Shown: piece after piece, positions 53,888 to 63,395 of the stretch
Layout: every line of letters starts with the position of its first letter
How positions within the stretch are numbered: position 1 is the stretch's first letter
Assembly (NCBI GenBank): GCA_947498455.1
Contig: CANMKK010000002.1
Location: forward strand, 62,001 to 126,000
DNA: 64,000 bases
Direction of reading: 5' to 3'
From: an uncultured Aquimarina sp.
Lineage (GTDB): Bacteria > Bacteroidota > Bacteroidia > Flavobacteriales > Flavobacteriaceae
The notes under the pieces: model-generated
What the model saw: only the letters and a program-made list of their open reading frames with translations
Told to the model about the DNA's origin: nothing
Databases searched by the model: none
Made by a program: the position numbers and the translations under genes

Positions 53888-53892
53888 AATAA

Positions 53893-54555
53893 TTGAACTC
53901 TCAATCCAGCATACTGTCCACAAAGATATTATCAATAGCTCAAAAGGAGTTATTACTAAATGCAGGTATTGGATTTGTGGAATATAGCGCTATTGAAATA
54001 GAGTTATTAGATGATAACTTTTATCCCAAAATAGAAAATGTAATTTTTACGAGTAAAAATGCTGTAAAAGCTATACGGAATACAGAATTCAGAACTCAAA
54101 ACTGTTTTTGTGTTGGTGATAAAACCAAGAGACTTCTAGAGGAAAATGGTCATAAAGTTATAGAAGTGGCTCAAAATGCTTCGGAACTGGCCGAGAGTAT
54201 AGTAAAAAAGTATAAAAAAGAACACTTTCTGTTTTTATGTGGGAACCACAGGAGAGATGAATTACCATTGATTCTAAAAGAAAATAGTGTGCAATTAGAG
54301 GAAAGAATAGTGTATAAAATGCACAAAAAACATAAAAAATTTAACCGATCTTTTGATGGGCTCTTATTTTTTAGCCCATCAGGAGTAGATAGTTATTTTT
54401 CTCACAATGATACAGGTAAAAGCGTTGCCTTTTGTATCGGAAATACTACAGCTTCAGAGGCTAAAAAATATACTAACAATATTATTGTTGCAAACAAACC
54501 GACTGTAGAGAATGTAATTGTTCAGGCAGTTAAATACTTTGATAAACGGATATGA
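53893..54555 (+). CDS. hemD: Uroporphyrinogen-III synthase
   Basis: The 220-aa protein begins at a TTG at 53893 ([20 protein letters not shown]) and ends in an overlap with hemE. The [12 protein letters not shown] segment and [14 protein letters not shown] are typical of the family, which is otherwise poorly conserved. Position between hemC and hemE settles the identity. It closes and inverts ring D of hydroxymethylbilane. Confidence 0.9.
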   Translation: MNSQSSILSTKILSIAQKELLLNAGIGFVEYSAIEIELLDDNFYPKIENVIFTSKNAVKAIRNTEFRTQNCFCVGDKTKRLLEENGHKVIEVAQNASELAESIVKKYKKEHFLFLCGNHRRDELPLILKENSVQLEERIVYKMHKKHKKFNRSFDGLLFFSPSGVDSYFSHNDTGKSVAFCIGNTTASEAKKYTNNIIVANKPTVENVIVQAVKYFDKRI

Positions 54556-55577
54556 TAAAAAACGATTTATTTCTTAGGGCGTTAAAAGGAGAAACAGTAA
54601 ATCGTCCACCAGTTTGGATGATGCGTCAGGCGGGAAGATATCTGCCAGAGTTCATGGCATTAAAACAGAAATATGATTTTTTTACACGATGTAGAACCCC
54701 AGAATTAGCTTCGGAAATTACAGTACAACCAATAGATATTATAGGTCCGGATGCTGCTATTTTGTTTAGTGATATTTTGGTTATTCCACAAGCTATGAAT
54801 ATTGAGGTACAAATGAAAGATGGTATTGGTCCTTGGTTACCAAACCCAATACGATCTCAGGCCGATGTGAATCAAGTTATTGTACCAGATATTGATGAAA
54901 CGCTTGGGTATGTGATGGATGCTATCACAATGACTAAAGAGAAGTTAAATAACCGAGTTCCATTAATAGGTTTTGCAGGATCTCCCTGGACGATTTTGTG
55001 TTATGCAGTGCAAGGACAGGGGTCAAAGAATTTTGATAAGGCAAAGGGATTCTGTTTTACACAACCAGAAGCGGCACATCAGCTACTTCAGAAAATTACG
55101 GACACTACTATTGCATACCTAAAAAAGAAAGTAGCAACAGGTGTAAATGCTGTGCAGGTTTTTGATAGTTGGGGAGGGATGCTATCTCCAGTGGATTATC
55201 AAGAATTCTCGTGGAAATATATTCAGCAAATTGTTGATGCTTTAAAGGAAGAAACAGAAGTCATCGTTTTTGGAAAAGGATGTTGGTTTGCATTACAGGA
55301 AATGGCTACATCGGGCGCTGCTGCACTTGGAGTAGATTGGACTTGTTCTGCAAGAAATGCTCGCTACCTTTCTGGCGGAAAGATAACATTACAAGGTAAT
55401 TTTGATCCTTCCAGATTATTATCTCCTCCATCTGATATTAAGAAGATGGTTAAGCAAATGATTGATGAGTTTGGGAAAGACAGATATATTGCTAATTTAG
55501 GACATGGTATTTTACCAAACATTCCTGTAGAAAATGCCAAAGCTTTTGTAGACGCTGTAAAAGAATATAAGGTGTAG
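54552..55577 (+). CDS. hemE: Uroporphyrinogen decarboxylase
   Basis: The 341-aa protein starts four bases inside hemD (ATGA overlap). It has the substrate-binding [49 protein letters not shown] and the C-terminal NLGHGILPN. It decarboxylates the four acetate side chains to give coproporphyrinogen III. The length is standard. Confidence 0.97.
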   Translation: MIKNDLFLRALKGETVNRPPVWMMRQAGRYLPEFMALKQKYDFFTRCRTPELASEITVQPIDIIGPDAAILFSDILVIPQAMNIEVQMKDGIGPWLPNPIRSQADVNQVIVPDIDETLGYVMDAITMTKEKLNNRVPLIGFAGSPWTILCYAVQGQGSKNFDKAKGFCFTQPEAAHQLLQKITDTTIAYLKKKVATGVNAVQVFDSWGGMLSPVDYQEFSWKYIQQIVDALKEETEVIVFGKGCWFALQEMATSGAAALGVDWTCSARNARYLSGGKITLQGNFDPSRLLSPPSDIKKMVKQMIDEFGKDRYIANLGHGILPNIPVENAKAFVDAVKEYKV

Positions 55578-55580
55578 GCA

Positions 55581-56069
55581 ATGAAAATTAGGAGTATTGT
55601 TCAGAGATTTAATTTTTGGCAATTAATTAGATTGGCTTTTTTGATGCTCCAAAGACCCACTTATATTTTTCCAATTTTGTATGCTACGAAGGAGACCATG
55701 TCTATTTGTAATGAGCTTTACGGAAAGGAGCATCATAAAAATGGAGTTGAAAATGCTTTTAGACATGCATTATGGAATGTTTTAATCTGTAAAAAAGTCT
55801 TTGAGTCCTGTAACAGTGTTACAAAATCCATTATTTGGGCTGAAAAAGTAACCGATTTACATGAAAAATTAGCTCCTAATAAAGTATTGGCTACAGCAAT
55901 GGACTTGCATAATAACAGAATTGGAAGAGGTTATTTTAGAGATATAAAAAATTATTCTCAGGAAGAAATAGTAACATTTCTAAAAGAACAGATTCCTTCT
56001 GCGAAATTTGTTGCTGCGATTGATGATATTGATCGATATTATGAAGAATTAGTTTTTATTGAGAGTTAA
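55581..56069 (+). CDS. DUF6973-like protein
   Basis: The 162-aa protein has two motifs seen in this family: GVENAFRHALWNVLICKKV and TDLHEKLAPNKVLATAMDLH, then NNRIGRGYF. Histidines and acids in these motifs suggest metal or phosphate binding. The function is unknown. It lies three bases after hemE, and such a neighbour of the hem genes is seen in other Flavobacteria, so it is probably cotranscribed. Confidence 0.65.
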   Translation: MKIRSIVQRFNFWQLIRLAFLMLQRPTYIFPILYATKETMSICNELYGKEHHKNGVENAFRHALWNVLICKKVFESCNSVTKSIIWAEKVTDLHEKLAPNKVLATAMDLHNNRIGRGYFRDIKNYSQEEIVTFLKEQIPSAKFVAAIDDIDRYYEELVFIES

Positions 56070-56148
56070 TCTATAAAAATCTATGATCTTAGTATTTCTT
56101 ATATGTTTATTTGATAGGTCCTAGTATAAGCGAAAAACCTGGCATTTC

Positions 56149-57417
56149 ATGATTAAAAAACTTAAACCATTTTTATTTTTATTATTAAGTATTGTTTCCT
56201 GTACCAAGCAAGAACAGCAAAAAGTAATAGAAAGAGATAATCAAACACTTAAAAAAGGTATCGAAGTAGGGTTAATTGACTCGTTATATTCAAAAATACT
56301 TGACCAAGAGAGAAAACTTGTAATTTACCTTCCAGAAAGTGCGAAAAGTTCTAAACGGCGAAGAAATCAATATCCAGTGGTTTATTTATTAGATGGAGAC
56401 TATAATTTTGTTTCTTTTGTAGGAATGCTCAAGAGATATAGTGAAATGAATGACACAAAAATTCTTCCGGAAATGATTGTCGTAGGAATTGAAAGCATTG
56501 ATTCTAATAGCAGAATGATGGACTTCTCTCCAACACCAGAAGGAAATCCAGAACAGTTTGGAGGAGGAGACAAGTTTTTAGAGTTTATTAAAACAGAACT
56601 TTTTCCATACGTAGAACAAAATTATTTTGGTTCTAAAAACAGAACGATTATAGGACATTCTTTTGGAGGATTGGCGGTAATGAATGCATTGACAAATCAT
56701 CCGGAAATGTTTAATAATTATTTGTTAATAGATGGTAGTCTTTATTTTGACAATAACTTATTTCTTAGTAATCCAAAGTATAAAATAGAAGGAAAAGAAC
56801 TGAAATATAAAAATCTTTATGTTGCCATAGCTAATACCGCAACTTATCAAACTGATTTAGAAAGTATAAAAAAAGATACAATTCGAGCTAATCGGTATGT
56901 GCGTCATTCACTTAAGCTTGTGGAACAAATAAATAGTTCAAATACTAATTTGAATATGAAATGGAAATATTATGAAAATGACACTCATGGAAGTACTGCA
57001 TTTCTCGGAGAGGTAGATGGATTACGTTTTTTTTATTCTTGGTTCGAGTTTAAGGCAGAACATAAGTACCGAACTAAATATTTTATCCCTCAAGTACCAA
57101 AAGACAGATTTGCTAATTTGGTAAAAACACATTTTGATTCTGTATCTAAAAGGATAGGATATTCTTTTTATCCAGATGAAGAATGGATTAGTTCTAATGC
57201 GTATATGTTATTGAATTATCATAAACAACCTAATCAAGCTAGAGAAGTGTTTGAACTGAATAAAGAATATTATCCAGAAAGTGCAACTGTGTATAAAGAT
57301 TTAGGAGATTTTTATTTTTCTCAAAAAGATACAATAAATGCGATTTTAAATTATAAAAAAACTTTAGAGATTAAAGATGATTTTTCTGTAAAAGAGATAT
57401 TGAGTAAAATGAAATAA
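56149..57417 (+). CDS. Esterase_D-like alpha/beta hydrolase with C-terminal TPR, lipoprotein
   Basis: The 422-aa protein has a lipoprotein signal (FLLLSIVSCTK, Cys18). The nucleophile is Ser171 in IIGHSFGG, and His280 in NDTHGSTAF is the likely catalytic His; LLDGDYNFVSF is a typical start of the fold. The closest families are siderophore esterases (Fes/IroE) and related acyl hydrolases. A TPR segment near 355-410 ends the protein. Its place among heme genes suggests iron or tetrapyrrole use, but no sequence evidence for siderophore cleavage exists. Confidence 0.8.
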   Translation: MIKKLKPFLFLLLSIVSCTKQEQQKVIERDNQTLKKGIEVGLIDSLYSKILDQERKLVIYLPESAKSSKRRRNQYPVVYLLDGDYNFVSFVGMLKRYSEMNDTKILPEMIVVGIESIDSNSRMMDFSPTPEGNPEQFGGGDKFLEFIKTELFPYVEQNYFGSKNRTIIGHSFGGLAVMNALTNHPEMFNNYLLIDGSLYFDNNLFLSNPKYKIEGKELKYKNLYVAIANTATYQTDLESIKKDTIRANRYVRHSLKLVEQINSSNTNLNMKWKYYENDTHGSTAFLGEVDGLRFFYSWFEFKAEHKYRTKYFIPQVPKDRFANLVKTHFDSVSKRIGYSFYPDEEWISSNAYMLLNYHKQPNQAREVFELNKEYYPESATVYKDLGDFYFSQKDTINAILNYKKTLEIKDDFSVKEILSKMK

Positions 57418-57614
57418 AATAATACTACGGGAATATACTTGTATAATTTTTAAAAATATAACATACTGGTTGATATATAGAGGGTAAAGTCTAAGTAATA
57501 ACTGCGATATGGAACTATTTTTCAAAAAACATCAATAAAATTTTTGCGTCTTTGAAACGAAAATCATTAATTAACTACTAATACCATTGTAATCAATCTA
57601 TAATTATAATTATT

Positions 57615-58403
57615 ATGATTAAAAATATAATTAATGGAATTAAGGCTTATTTTGGAGCATTTGGTTTAATATCAAAATTAGGGTTATGGAAGTATTTTAC
57701 GATTCCGATTCTAATTAGCTTTATAACAGGAATTATTTTTTTGGGTCTATCATGGTTTTTATCAGATCCTTTGGGAGCTTTAATTGCCAAAGCTTGGATA
57801 TGGGAATGGGGTTCAGAGACATTTGGTGTTATCAGTAAATACCTTAGTATTTTTTTAATATTGGCTATAGGGCTTGTATTGTATAAACATATTGTAATGG
57901 CATTATCTGCGCCTTTTATGAGCCCGGTTTCAGAAAAGGTAGAAGCTCATCTTCTGAATCATCAGAATCATTCTCATCGCAATACTACTTTTAGAGAGCA
58001 ATTAATGAGGGGTATTCGAATCAACATCAGGAATCTATTGAGAGAATTGGTTTTTGTAATTCCACTGGTTGTCTTAAGCTTTATTCCAGTGATTGGAATC
58101 GTTGCAACAATATTAATATTTTTAGTACAGGCATATTATGTGGGTTTTGGTAATATGGATTATACTATGGAACGACACTTTACATATAAAGAGAGTATTG
58201 ATTTTGTAAAAAGACATAGAGGTATGGCAATTGGTAATGGTATTGTATTTATGGCAATGTTGTTTATTCCAGTACTGGGTTTTATTATAACACTACCAAT
58301 TTCAGTAGTAGCTGCCTCCACAGAAACGATTAAGATTTTGGATAAAGAAGGAATATTTTCTACGGAGACTTCTTCACAAACCTCGAAAATAGCTAAAGAA
58401 TAG
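57615..58403 (+). CDS. EI24 domain membrane protein (CysZ-like)
   Basis: The 262-aa protein has about four membrane helices and EI24/CysZ marks: NIINGIKAYFGAFGLISKLG, LSAPFMSPVSEKVEAHLL, RGIRINIRNLLRELVFVIP and a C-terminal TIKILDKEGIF. CysZ carries sulfate; the EI24 form here may do something else. It precedes hemF by 11 bases and is probably cotranscribed with it. Confidence 0.85.
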   Translation: MIKNIINGIKAYFGAFGLISKLGLWKYFTIPILISFITGIIFLGLSWFLSDPLGALIAKAWIWEWGSETFGVISKYLSIFLILAIGLVLYKHIVMALSAPFMSPVSEKVEAHLLNHQNHSHRNTTFREQLMRGIRINIRNLLRELVFVIPLVVLSFIPVIGIVATILIFLVQAYYVGFGNMDYTMERHFTYKESIDFVKRHRGMAIGNGIVFMAMLFIPVLGFIITLPISVVAASTETIKILDKEGIFSTETSSQTSKIAKE

Positions 58404-58414
58404 AGGGTAAACTA

Positions 58415-59329
58415 ATGACTAAATACATGAAAGAAAAGTTTTATCAATATATACAGGATTTACAGGATACGATTACCTCTAAATTAGAGGAGGTTGATGG
58501 TAAGGCAACATTTTTGGAAGACCTCTGGAAACGTAAAGAAGGTGGAGGAGGTAGAACGAGAGTAATTGAAAACGGAGATGTTTTCGAAAAAGGTGGCGTA
58601 AATATTTCTGGGGTTCATGGAAAGTTGCCAAAAGCGATGCAAAGTTATTTTAATGTGGGAGATGTGGATTTTTTTGCTTGCGGTTTGTCGCTGGTTTTAC
58701 ACCCTAAAAGTCCAATGGTTCCTACAGTACATGCTAATTGGAGGTATTTTGAAATGTATGATAAAGAGGGAACAGTTGTAGATAGTTGGTTTGGTGGAGG
58801 ACAGGATTTAACACCATATTATCTCTTTGATGAAGATGCGATGCATTTTCATCAGATATGTAAAACTTCTTGTGATAATCATAATTCAGAGTTTTATCCT
58901 TTGTATAAAAAGAAATGCGATGCGTATTTTTATAATGCACATCGGGAAGAAGGACGTGGTGTTGGAGGCTTGTTTTTTGATTATTGTAAGGCCACATCAG
59001 AAATGTCTATGGATAATTGGTACGACTTTGTTACCGAAGTTGGAAATAGCTTTCTGGAAGCATATGTACCCATAGTAGAAAAAAGAAAAAATGAAGCATA
59101 TACACAAACTCATAAGGATTGGCAGGAAATCCGAAGAGGACGATATGTAGAGTTTAATCTGGTCCATGATAAAGGGACATTATTTGGCCTAAAAACAAAT
59201 GGAAGAATAGAAAGCATTCTTATGAGTTTACCTCCGAATGTTCAATGGAGATATGATCATCATCCAGAGAGTGGAAGCGAAGAAGAACGATTAGTTGAAG
59301 TACTGAAAAAGCCAATTAATTGGGTGTGA
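58415..59329 (+). CDS. hemF: Oxygen-dependent coproporphyrinogen-III oxidase
   Basis: The 304-aa protein has GGGGRTRVIENGDVFEKGGV, GVHGKLPKA, VHANWRYFEMYD, FGGGQDLTPYYLF and RRGRYVEFNLVHDKGTLFGL, all family blocks. It converts coproporphyrinogen III to protoporphyrinogen IX, which HemJ would then oxidise. The ATG at 58415 is used; Met5 at 58427 (MKEKFYQYIQ) is equally plausible and is the usual start of homologues. Confidence 0.95.
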   Translation: MTKYMKEKFYQYIQDLQDTITSKLEEVDGKATFLEDLWKRKEGGGGRTRVIENGDVFEKGGVNISGVHGKLPKAMQSYFNVGDVDFFACGLSLVLHPKSPMVPTVHANWRYFEMYDKEGTVVDSWFGGGQDLTPYYLFDEDAMHFHQICKTSCDNHNSEFYPLYKKKCDAYFYNAHREEGRGVGGLFFDYCKATSEMSMDNWYDFVTEVGNSFLEAYVPIVEKRKNEAYTQTHKDWQEIRRGRYVEFNLVHDKGTLFGLKTNGRIESILMSLPPNVQWRYDHHPESGSEEERLVEVLKKPINWV

Positions 59330-59418
59330 TTGGAGGGCTGAAAAATAGATTTTCGATACTGATTTTATAAGATGTAATGTTTGATTCACAAAATGTTTAA
59401 TTTTTCACATGCATTGAC

Positions 59419-59454
59419 AATGATAATATAGTACTTAAAAATGATAATATAGTA
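59419..59454. repeat. Two 15-bp direct repeats, 21 bp apart
   Basis: AATGATAATATAGTA occurs at 59419-59433 and again at 59440-59454. The 21-bp period equals two helix turns, the layout of a tandem operator. It lies between hemF and a lipoprotein gene. Confidence 0.55.
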
Positions 59455-59625
59455 TTATAAAATACATTGATATATCATATAAAACCTACAAAACCAATGA
59501 ATATAACAGCTGAAACGACTTAAAAACACGATTAATGGTTGTATTTTAATATTTTTTCATTACCTTGCTATCATCTTAGGGGGCTTGTTACTAGTATGTT
59601 AAACTGAATTAACACCTATATCCTT

Positions 59626-60240
59626 ATGAAAAAATTTTTACTATTCCTTGTTTTGATTTCGCTAATTGGATGTGACAATCCTTTAAGTGGAAAGAAAAAA
59701 TCGAAAGCTGCTAAATTCTCGAAGAGCAGCATTATTGAGTTTCGAGAGAATACCATTTTGTTGGCAGATGGTTATTCTAAAACATCTCCAGAAGAGTTTA
59801 AGAAACGATTAGACTCTCTTGATAAACCTAAGTTTAAGAATATTGCTCTAGAAGAATTACAAAAAATCGAAGATAAAAAAGTAGAGTTTCAAATATTTGT
59901 CGATGATAAAAATGTAGAAAATTACGTATTTATTTATGAGTGTATTTATTATCAGTTAGATGAACAGAGAGCTGCTATTGTAGTTGATGTACTAAGTAAA
60001 GAATTAAAAGACGAATCATCTAAACAGGAAGTAAAATTTAAAAGGATACATGGTAGATTTTTCTTTACACCAACTTCCAAAATTGTTAAATTAAAATATC
60101 TGAAAGCTCATAAAAAGAACAAAAAATATGAGACCGAATATATTGTTGCTCATAAAACTGGTGGAATAGGGTTGTTAGTGAGTAACATAGCGAATGTAGA
60201 TTTCGAAAAATCAATTAAACGATTATTAGCAGCAAACTAG
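59626..60240 (+). CDS. Uncharacterised lipoprotein
   Basis: The 204-aa protein has a lipoprotein signal with Cys16 (LFLVLISLIGCDNPLSG) and a lysine-rich start. The rest alternates helices and strands (EEFKKRLDSLDKPKFKNIAL, VYEYIFIYECIYY-like). No family was recognised. A terminator follows. Confidence 0.7.
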   Translation: MKKFLLFLVLISLIGCDNPLSGKKKSKAAKFSKSSIIEFRENTILLADGYSKTSPEEFKKRLDSLDKPKFKNIALEELQKIEDKKVEFQIFVDDKNVENYVFIYECIYYQLDEQRAAIVVDVLSKELKDESSKQEVKFKRIHGRFFFTPTSKIVKLKYLKAHKKNKKYETEYIVAHKTGGIGLLVSNIANVDFEKSIKRLLAAN

Positions 60241-60271
60241 AAAGTTCTATAAAAAATAAAGAATTAAAAGG

Positions 60272-60307
60272 AGCATTGGCAGATATGCGTAGCCAATGCT
60301 TTTTTTA
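60272..60307 (+). terminator. Terminator after the lipoprotein gene
   Basis: AGCATTGGC (60272-60280) pairs perfectly with GCCAATGCT (60292-60300), followed by T7. Confidence 0.85.
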
Positions 60308-60514
60308 TGCTCTATAATTCTCGTATTCCAAATTATAATTTTGATTGACAGAGTAAAAAAATAGTAATACATTTAATACATAATCGTTAACCATCCTTAT
60401 ATAAAACTACTGTAATCTGAATTGAATTATTTTTTTTCTGAACTAAAAGGTATAATAATCTTAATCAGTCATTTCTTTTAAGACCTGGTATTAAAACGAA
60501 AAAAATCAATTATT

Positions 60515-60910
60515 ATGTATAGAATACGCTTCGCCTTTTTCATTCTTACTGCTATTAGTTGTGTCCGTGAGGTAGCACCTAATGTAGATACGATTAATAA
60601 AATATTTGCTTCTAAAGATTTTACCTTTGAATTTCATAATATAAAAGGGGATAAGGAATCACTTAGTTTTAGGCAAGATTATCTCGTATATAAAAGCGAT
60701 AAACCGACCGTTAGAAGAGAAGTAACGTATGATGAGGTACTTCTGATCAATAATTTTATACAAAACATAGTAAATCTACATTCCAAGAGTTTGGATAAAG
60801 AAACTCATTCGTATTATGTCATAAAGAATACAGCATATAAGTCCACGATTATTCCTGAACAAGAAGATTTTTATTTTGAGGCTTTGATAAAAACGCTTAA
60901 GCTTAAATAG
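60515..60910 (+). CDS. Small lipoprotein
   Basis: The 131-aa protein has a signal ending AISC (FAFFILTAISC, Cys16). The mature part is mostly charged (KDFTFEFHNIKGDKESLSFR, TYDEVLLINNFIQNI). No family was recognised. It is convergent with the carboxypeptidase-like gene, with only three bases between them. Confidence 0.65.
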   Translation: MYRIRFAFFILTAISCVREVAPNVDTINKIFASKDFTFEFHNIKGDKESLSFRQDYLVYKSDKPTVRREVTYDEVLLINNFIQNIVNLHSKSLDKETHSYYVIKNTAYKSTIIPEQEDFYFEALIKTLKLK

Positions 60911-60913
60911 TTG

Positions 60914-62413
60914 CTATTGTTCTTCTTCTTTTATTCGATACCCTTTAATGGCCGCATTTGGTTCTATAATGGTATGTCCTTTCCAGAAATTAGGGTCATA
61001 ACTGGATAAGTAAGTAGATTTTACATTTTTATTTTCTTTACTTGTAGTATATGCAGTTTCTGATATCGTTTCGGTATTAAAGACAACAACCTCATATTTA
61101 TTCTTTGCATAGCTTATGATGTCTAGAGCTAGAGATAATTGATTTTGTTTTCGCTTCCCTTTTACATGTTTGTTTTTTTCAATAATACTTAGGGGTCTAT
61201 CAATGCCAAATTTGTTTTCAGTTATTTTTTCAATAAACCGTACACCGTATTTTCCATCTTTTCCTTTAGAGAAAATAGAGGTGCCTCGATATCCGTTTTC
61301 TTCAAAACTAACACCCAATAAACTAAACTTCCGTAATTGTTTTACATTTTGATAATCAATTCTAATAACCGCAAAATCCTCTGTGTTGACATATAAAGTA
61401 CCTTTAAAATCTCCTCGTCTTTTAGGAGAAAAACGGATAACATAGACTCCTATATCATCTAGTATTGTATAGTCGGCATCTTCAAAAATATACCTCCCAG
61501 ATTTACGAATTACGTTTAACTTAGCCCCAGACTGGAAGAATGTTTCTTCGAATAAGTTTTTAAGGTTCATTTTTCTTGATCTAAAAAAGAAATTTTCCTT
61601 AGAATCATCCAGACCATCCACAATATCCGAAGCATCTTCATTTGCTGTTAGGATTGAATCAACTTGCACTTTTTGACTAAAAAGTCCCGATCTAATTTTT
61701 AGATAAGAATCTGGTTTTACATTGGCCCTGAATATTTTTTCCATTTTTTTGAAAATGGATTCCATGGATCCTCCATTATTTTTATCATATAATCGAGCTC
61801 CTTTAATAACGTGTAGTTTTTGCTTATCCACATTTCCATAATAATTGCATAGCGCTTCAGCATAGAAAACCGAATTTCTTGGTATTACTCTGGATATACT
61901 ATCTACTAGTTTTTTATCAATTTCCTGAATAGTAGACTTTTTAAAATTGAGATTTAATTTCTTAATATAACTGGTATTGGTTTCCCTAAAAAACAGCTTG
62001 GTTTTAGTAAGGTTGTCTCGATAATTCTTTTCTAAATTATCTTCTATATGATCAATGATTTCTTCAGTGGTAAGGTTTTTATTAGAAATAAATACACTTT
62101 TTAACTCGATTGCTTTTGGTTTTATGTAAATGATGCTATCCGTAATACTTTGCAGTGAAATGCCTACTTTTTCGTATCCCATAGAAGAAATATATATGGA
62201 ATCTGTTTCTGATGTGATTCTATCAAGTGCGATACTAAAATCTCCTTCTTCATTCGTTACAACACCCTGATGTTCTCCTATCTGTACAGTAGCATAGGGG
62301 ATGGGATTGTTTGTTTTTTCATCCACCACCTTAGAACGAATCGTTTGGGCTATAATGGGTATTGATGACATCAATATCCATATAGGGAGTATTAAAACTT
62401 TAAAGACATTCAT
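60914..62413 (-). CDS. CarboxypepD_reg-like domain protein (paralogue 1)
   Basis: From the ATG at 62413 the protein has about 499 residues: a signal peptide (MNVFKVLILPIWILMSSIPI), then a carboxypeptidase-regulatory-like domain (IRSKVVDEKTNNPIPYATVQ) and a large beta-rich part. An earlier ATG at 62425 is equally usable. The C-terminal 200 residues (FWKGHTIIEPNAAIKGYR) are closely matched by the partial gene at 63396-64000. The role is unknown; such proteins are usually outer-membrane or periplasmic. Confidence 0.75.
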   Translation of the reverse strand: MNVFKVLILPIWILMSSIPIIAQTIRSKVVDEKTNNPIPYATVQIGEHQGVVTNEEGDFSIALDRITSETDSIYISSMGYEKVGISLQSITDSIIYIKPKAIELKSVFISNKNLTTEEIIDHIEDNLEKNYRDNLTKTKLFFRETNTSYIKKLNLNFKKSTIQEIDKKLVDSISRVIPRNSVFYAEALCNYYGNVDKQKLHVIKGARLYDKNNGGSMESIFKKMEKIFRANVKPDSYLKIRSGLFSQKVQVDSILTANEDASDIVDGLDDSKENFFFRSRKMNLKNLFEETFFQSGAKLNVIRKSGRYIFEDADYTILDDIGVYVIRFSPKRRGDFKGTLYVNTEDFAVIRIDYQNVKQLRKFSLLGVSFEENGYRGTSIFSKGKDGKYGVRFIEKITENKFGIDRPLSIIEKNKHVKGKRKQNQLSLALDIISYAKNKYEVVVFNTETISETAYTTSKENKNVKSTYLSSYDPNFWKGHTIIEPNAAIKGYRIKEEEQ

Positions 62414-62481
62414 GTTTTTTAGCATTATACTAGTCTTTATACATAACATACTACTACAAGTATACTAATTAGCTACTAATT

Positions 62482-63033
62482 TTATACCGTATTCTTAGAT
62501 TTTAATAAAGAATACATTGTTATATCATAAAAATTATTATCCCATCGCATCCAGTGTCTTAAAACTCCTTCTTTTCTAAATTGTAATTTGGTGAGTAGTT
62601 TTTCAGAGTTTATATTTCCGTGCATTATTTCTGCTTCTATTCTATGTAGATCGAATTGATTAAATCCATAATGTAGTATAAGCTGTAGTGCTTCAGTCAT
62701 GATTCCTTTTCCCCAATATTTAGGTTGCAAATCATAACCAATTCTGCCTTTATGTCCAGTAATTATTTTATTATAGCCTAAAGTTCCAATTATTTTTGTT
62801 TGGTTTTTTAAATTTATACCCCAACGAATTCCAATAGTATCTTGGAAACGTCTTTGATAAAATTTGATCTCTTTTTTGGCCTCTGTTTTATTTTTTAAAG
62901 GAATTATATCCACATATTTTGTGACCTCTTGGTCGCTATATAATTCAAATATACTTTCTAGGTGAGTTTCATTGATTTCAACTAAATCAAATCTATTCCC
63001 TTTTAAAACGGGAAAGCTTTTTAGGTTTATCAT
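62482..63033 (-). CDS. GNAT-family N-acetyltransferase (RimJ/RimL-like)
   Basis: The 183-aa protein has IIGTLGYNKIITGHKGRIGY, DLQPKYWGKGIMTEALQLIL and NSEKLLTKLQFRKEGVLRHW, the set of blocks of RimJ/RimL-type enzymes that acetylate ribosomal N-termini or amino acids. The substrate is unknown. It lies between the two carboxypeptidase-like paralogues on the same strand. Confidence 0.88.
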   Translation of the reverse strand: MINLKSFPVLKGNRFDLVEINETHLESIFELYSDQEVTKYVDIIPLKNKTEAKKEIKFYQRRFQDTIGIRWGINLKNQTKIIGTLGYNKIITGHKGRIGYDLQPKYWGKGIMTEALQLILHYGFNQFDLHRIEAEIMHGNINSEKLLTKLQFRKEGVLRHWMRWDNNFYDITMYSLLKSKNTV

Positions 63034-63053
63034 TTTAAGTTTATATTAGTTTT

Positions 63054-63135
63054 ATACGATTTACGCATAAAACTTTCGCATATAGTGCAAGATAATTCAA
63101 ACTCTTTATACGAACTTCTTATCCATAAATCGTAT
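63054..63135 (+). repeat. MITE-like palindromic repeat, short form (copy D)
   Basis: This 82-bp copy has the same ends, ATACGATTTACGCATAAAAC and ATCCATAAATCGTAT, but lacks the 80-bp hairpin centre of copies B and C. It has the same structure and length as copy A. Confidence 0.9.
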
Positions 63136-63197
63136 TAATCCCTTATTGAGGGTTAATGAATAAAAATTTCGAGAAAAAATCTTTGCAATTATTTTTG

Positions 63198-63222
63198 CGA
63201 AATTCTTATCCGTAAATTGTAT
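63198..63222. repeat. Degenerate end of the MITE-like element
   Basis: CGAAATTCTTATCCGTAAAT, then TGTAT matches the 3' end of the element (CGAACTTCTTATCCATAAAT, then CGTAT) with four mismatches. Confidence 0.5.
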
Positions 63223-63239
63223 GATTTTCCAAGACTTGT

Positions 63240-63300
63240 CTTGAAAAGAAAATGATGATTTCGGAAGCTTATCTTGTGAGCTTGCTCCGAGGTTGTTGAT
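63240..63300. repeat. Second dispersed repeat, copy 2
   Basis: Inverted relative to 41071-41134: CTTGAAAAGAAAATGATGAT, TTCGGAAGC, GTGAGCTTGCTCCGAGGTTG and TTGAT. It lies next to the degenerate MITE end, like its partner next to MITE copy C. Confidence 0.75.
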
Positions 63301-63395
63301 TGATGATTAACGCAAAGACAAATAGTATTAAAAAATAATCATTAAGAAAAATGATGACAGATATTTGTATTCTAAATGGAGTATACTAAAAAAAA

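Larger units (their letters stand above)
63034..63395. other. 360-bp intergenic region with repeats
   Basis: It contains MITE copy D (63054-63135), a degenerate end of the same element (63198-63222) and the second repeat family (63240-63300). The rest is AT-rich with no gene. Confidence 0.6.
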
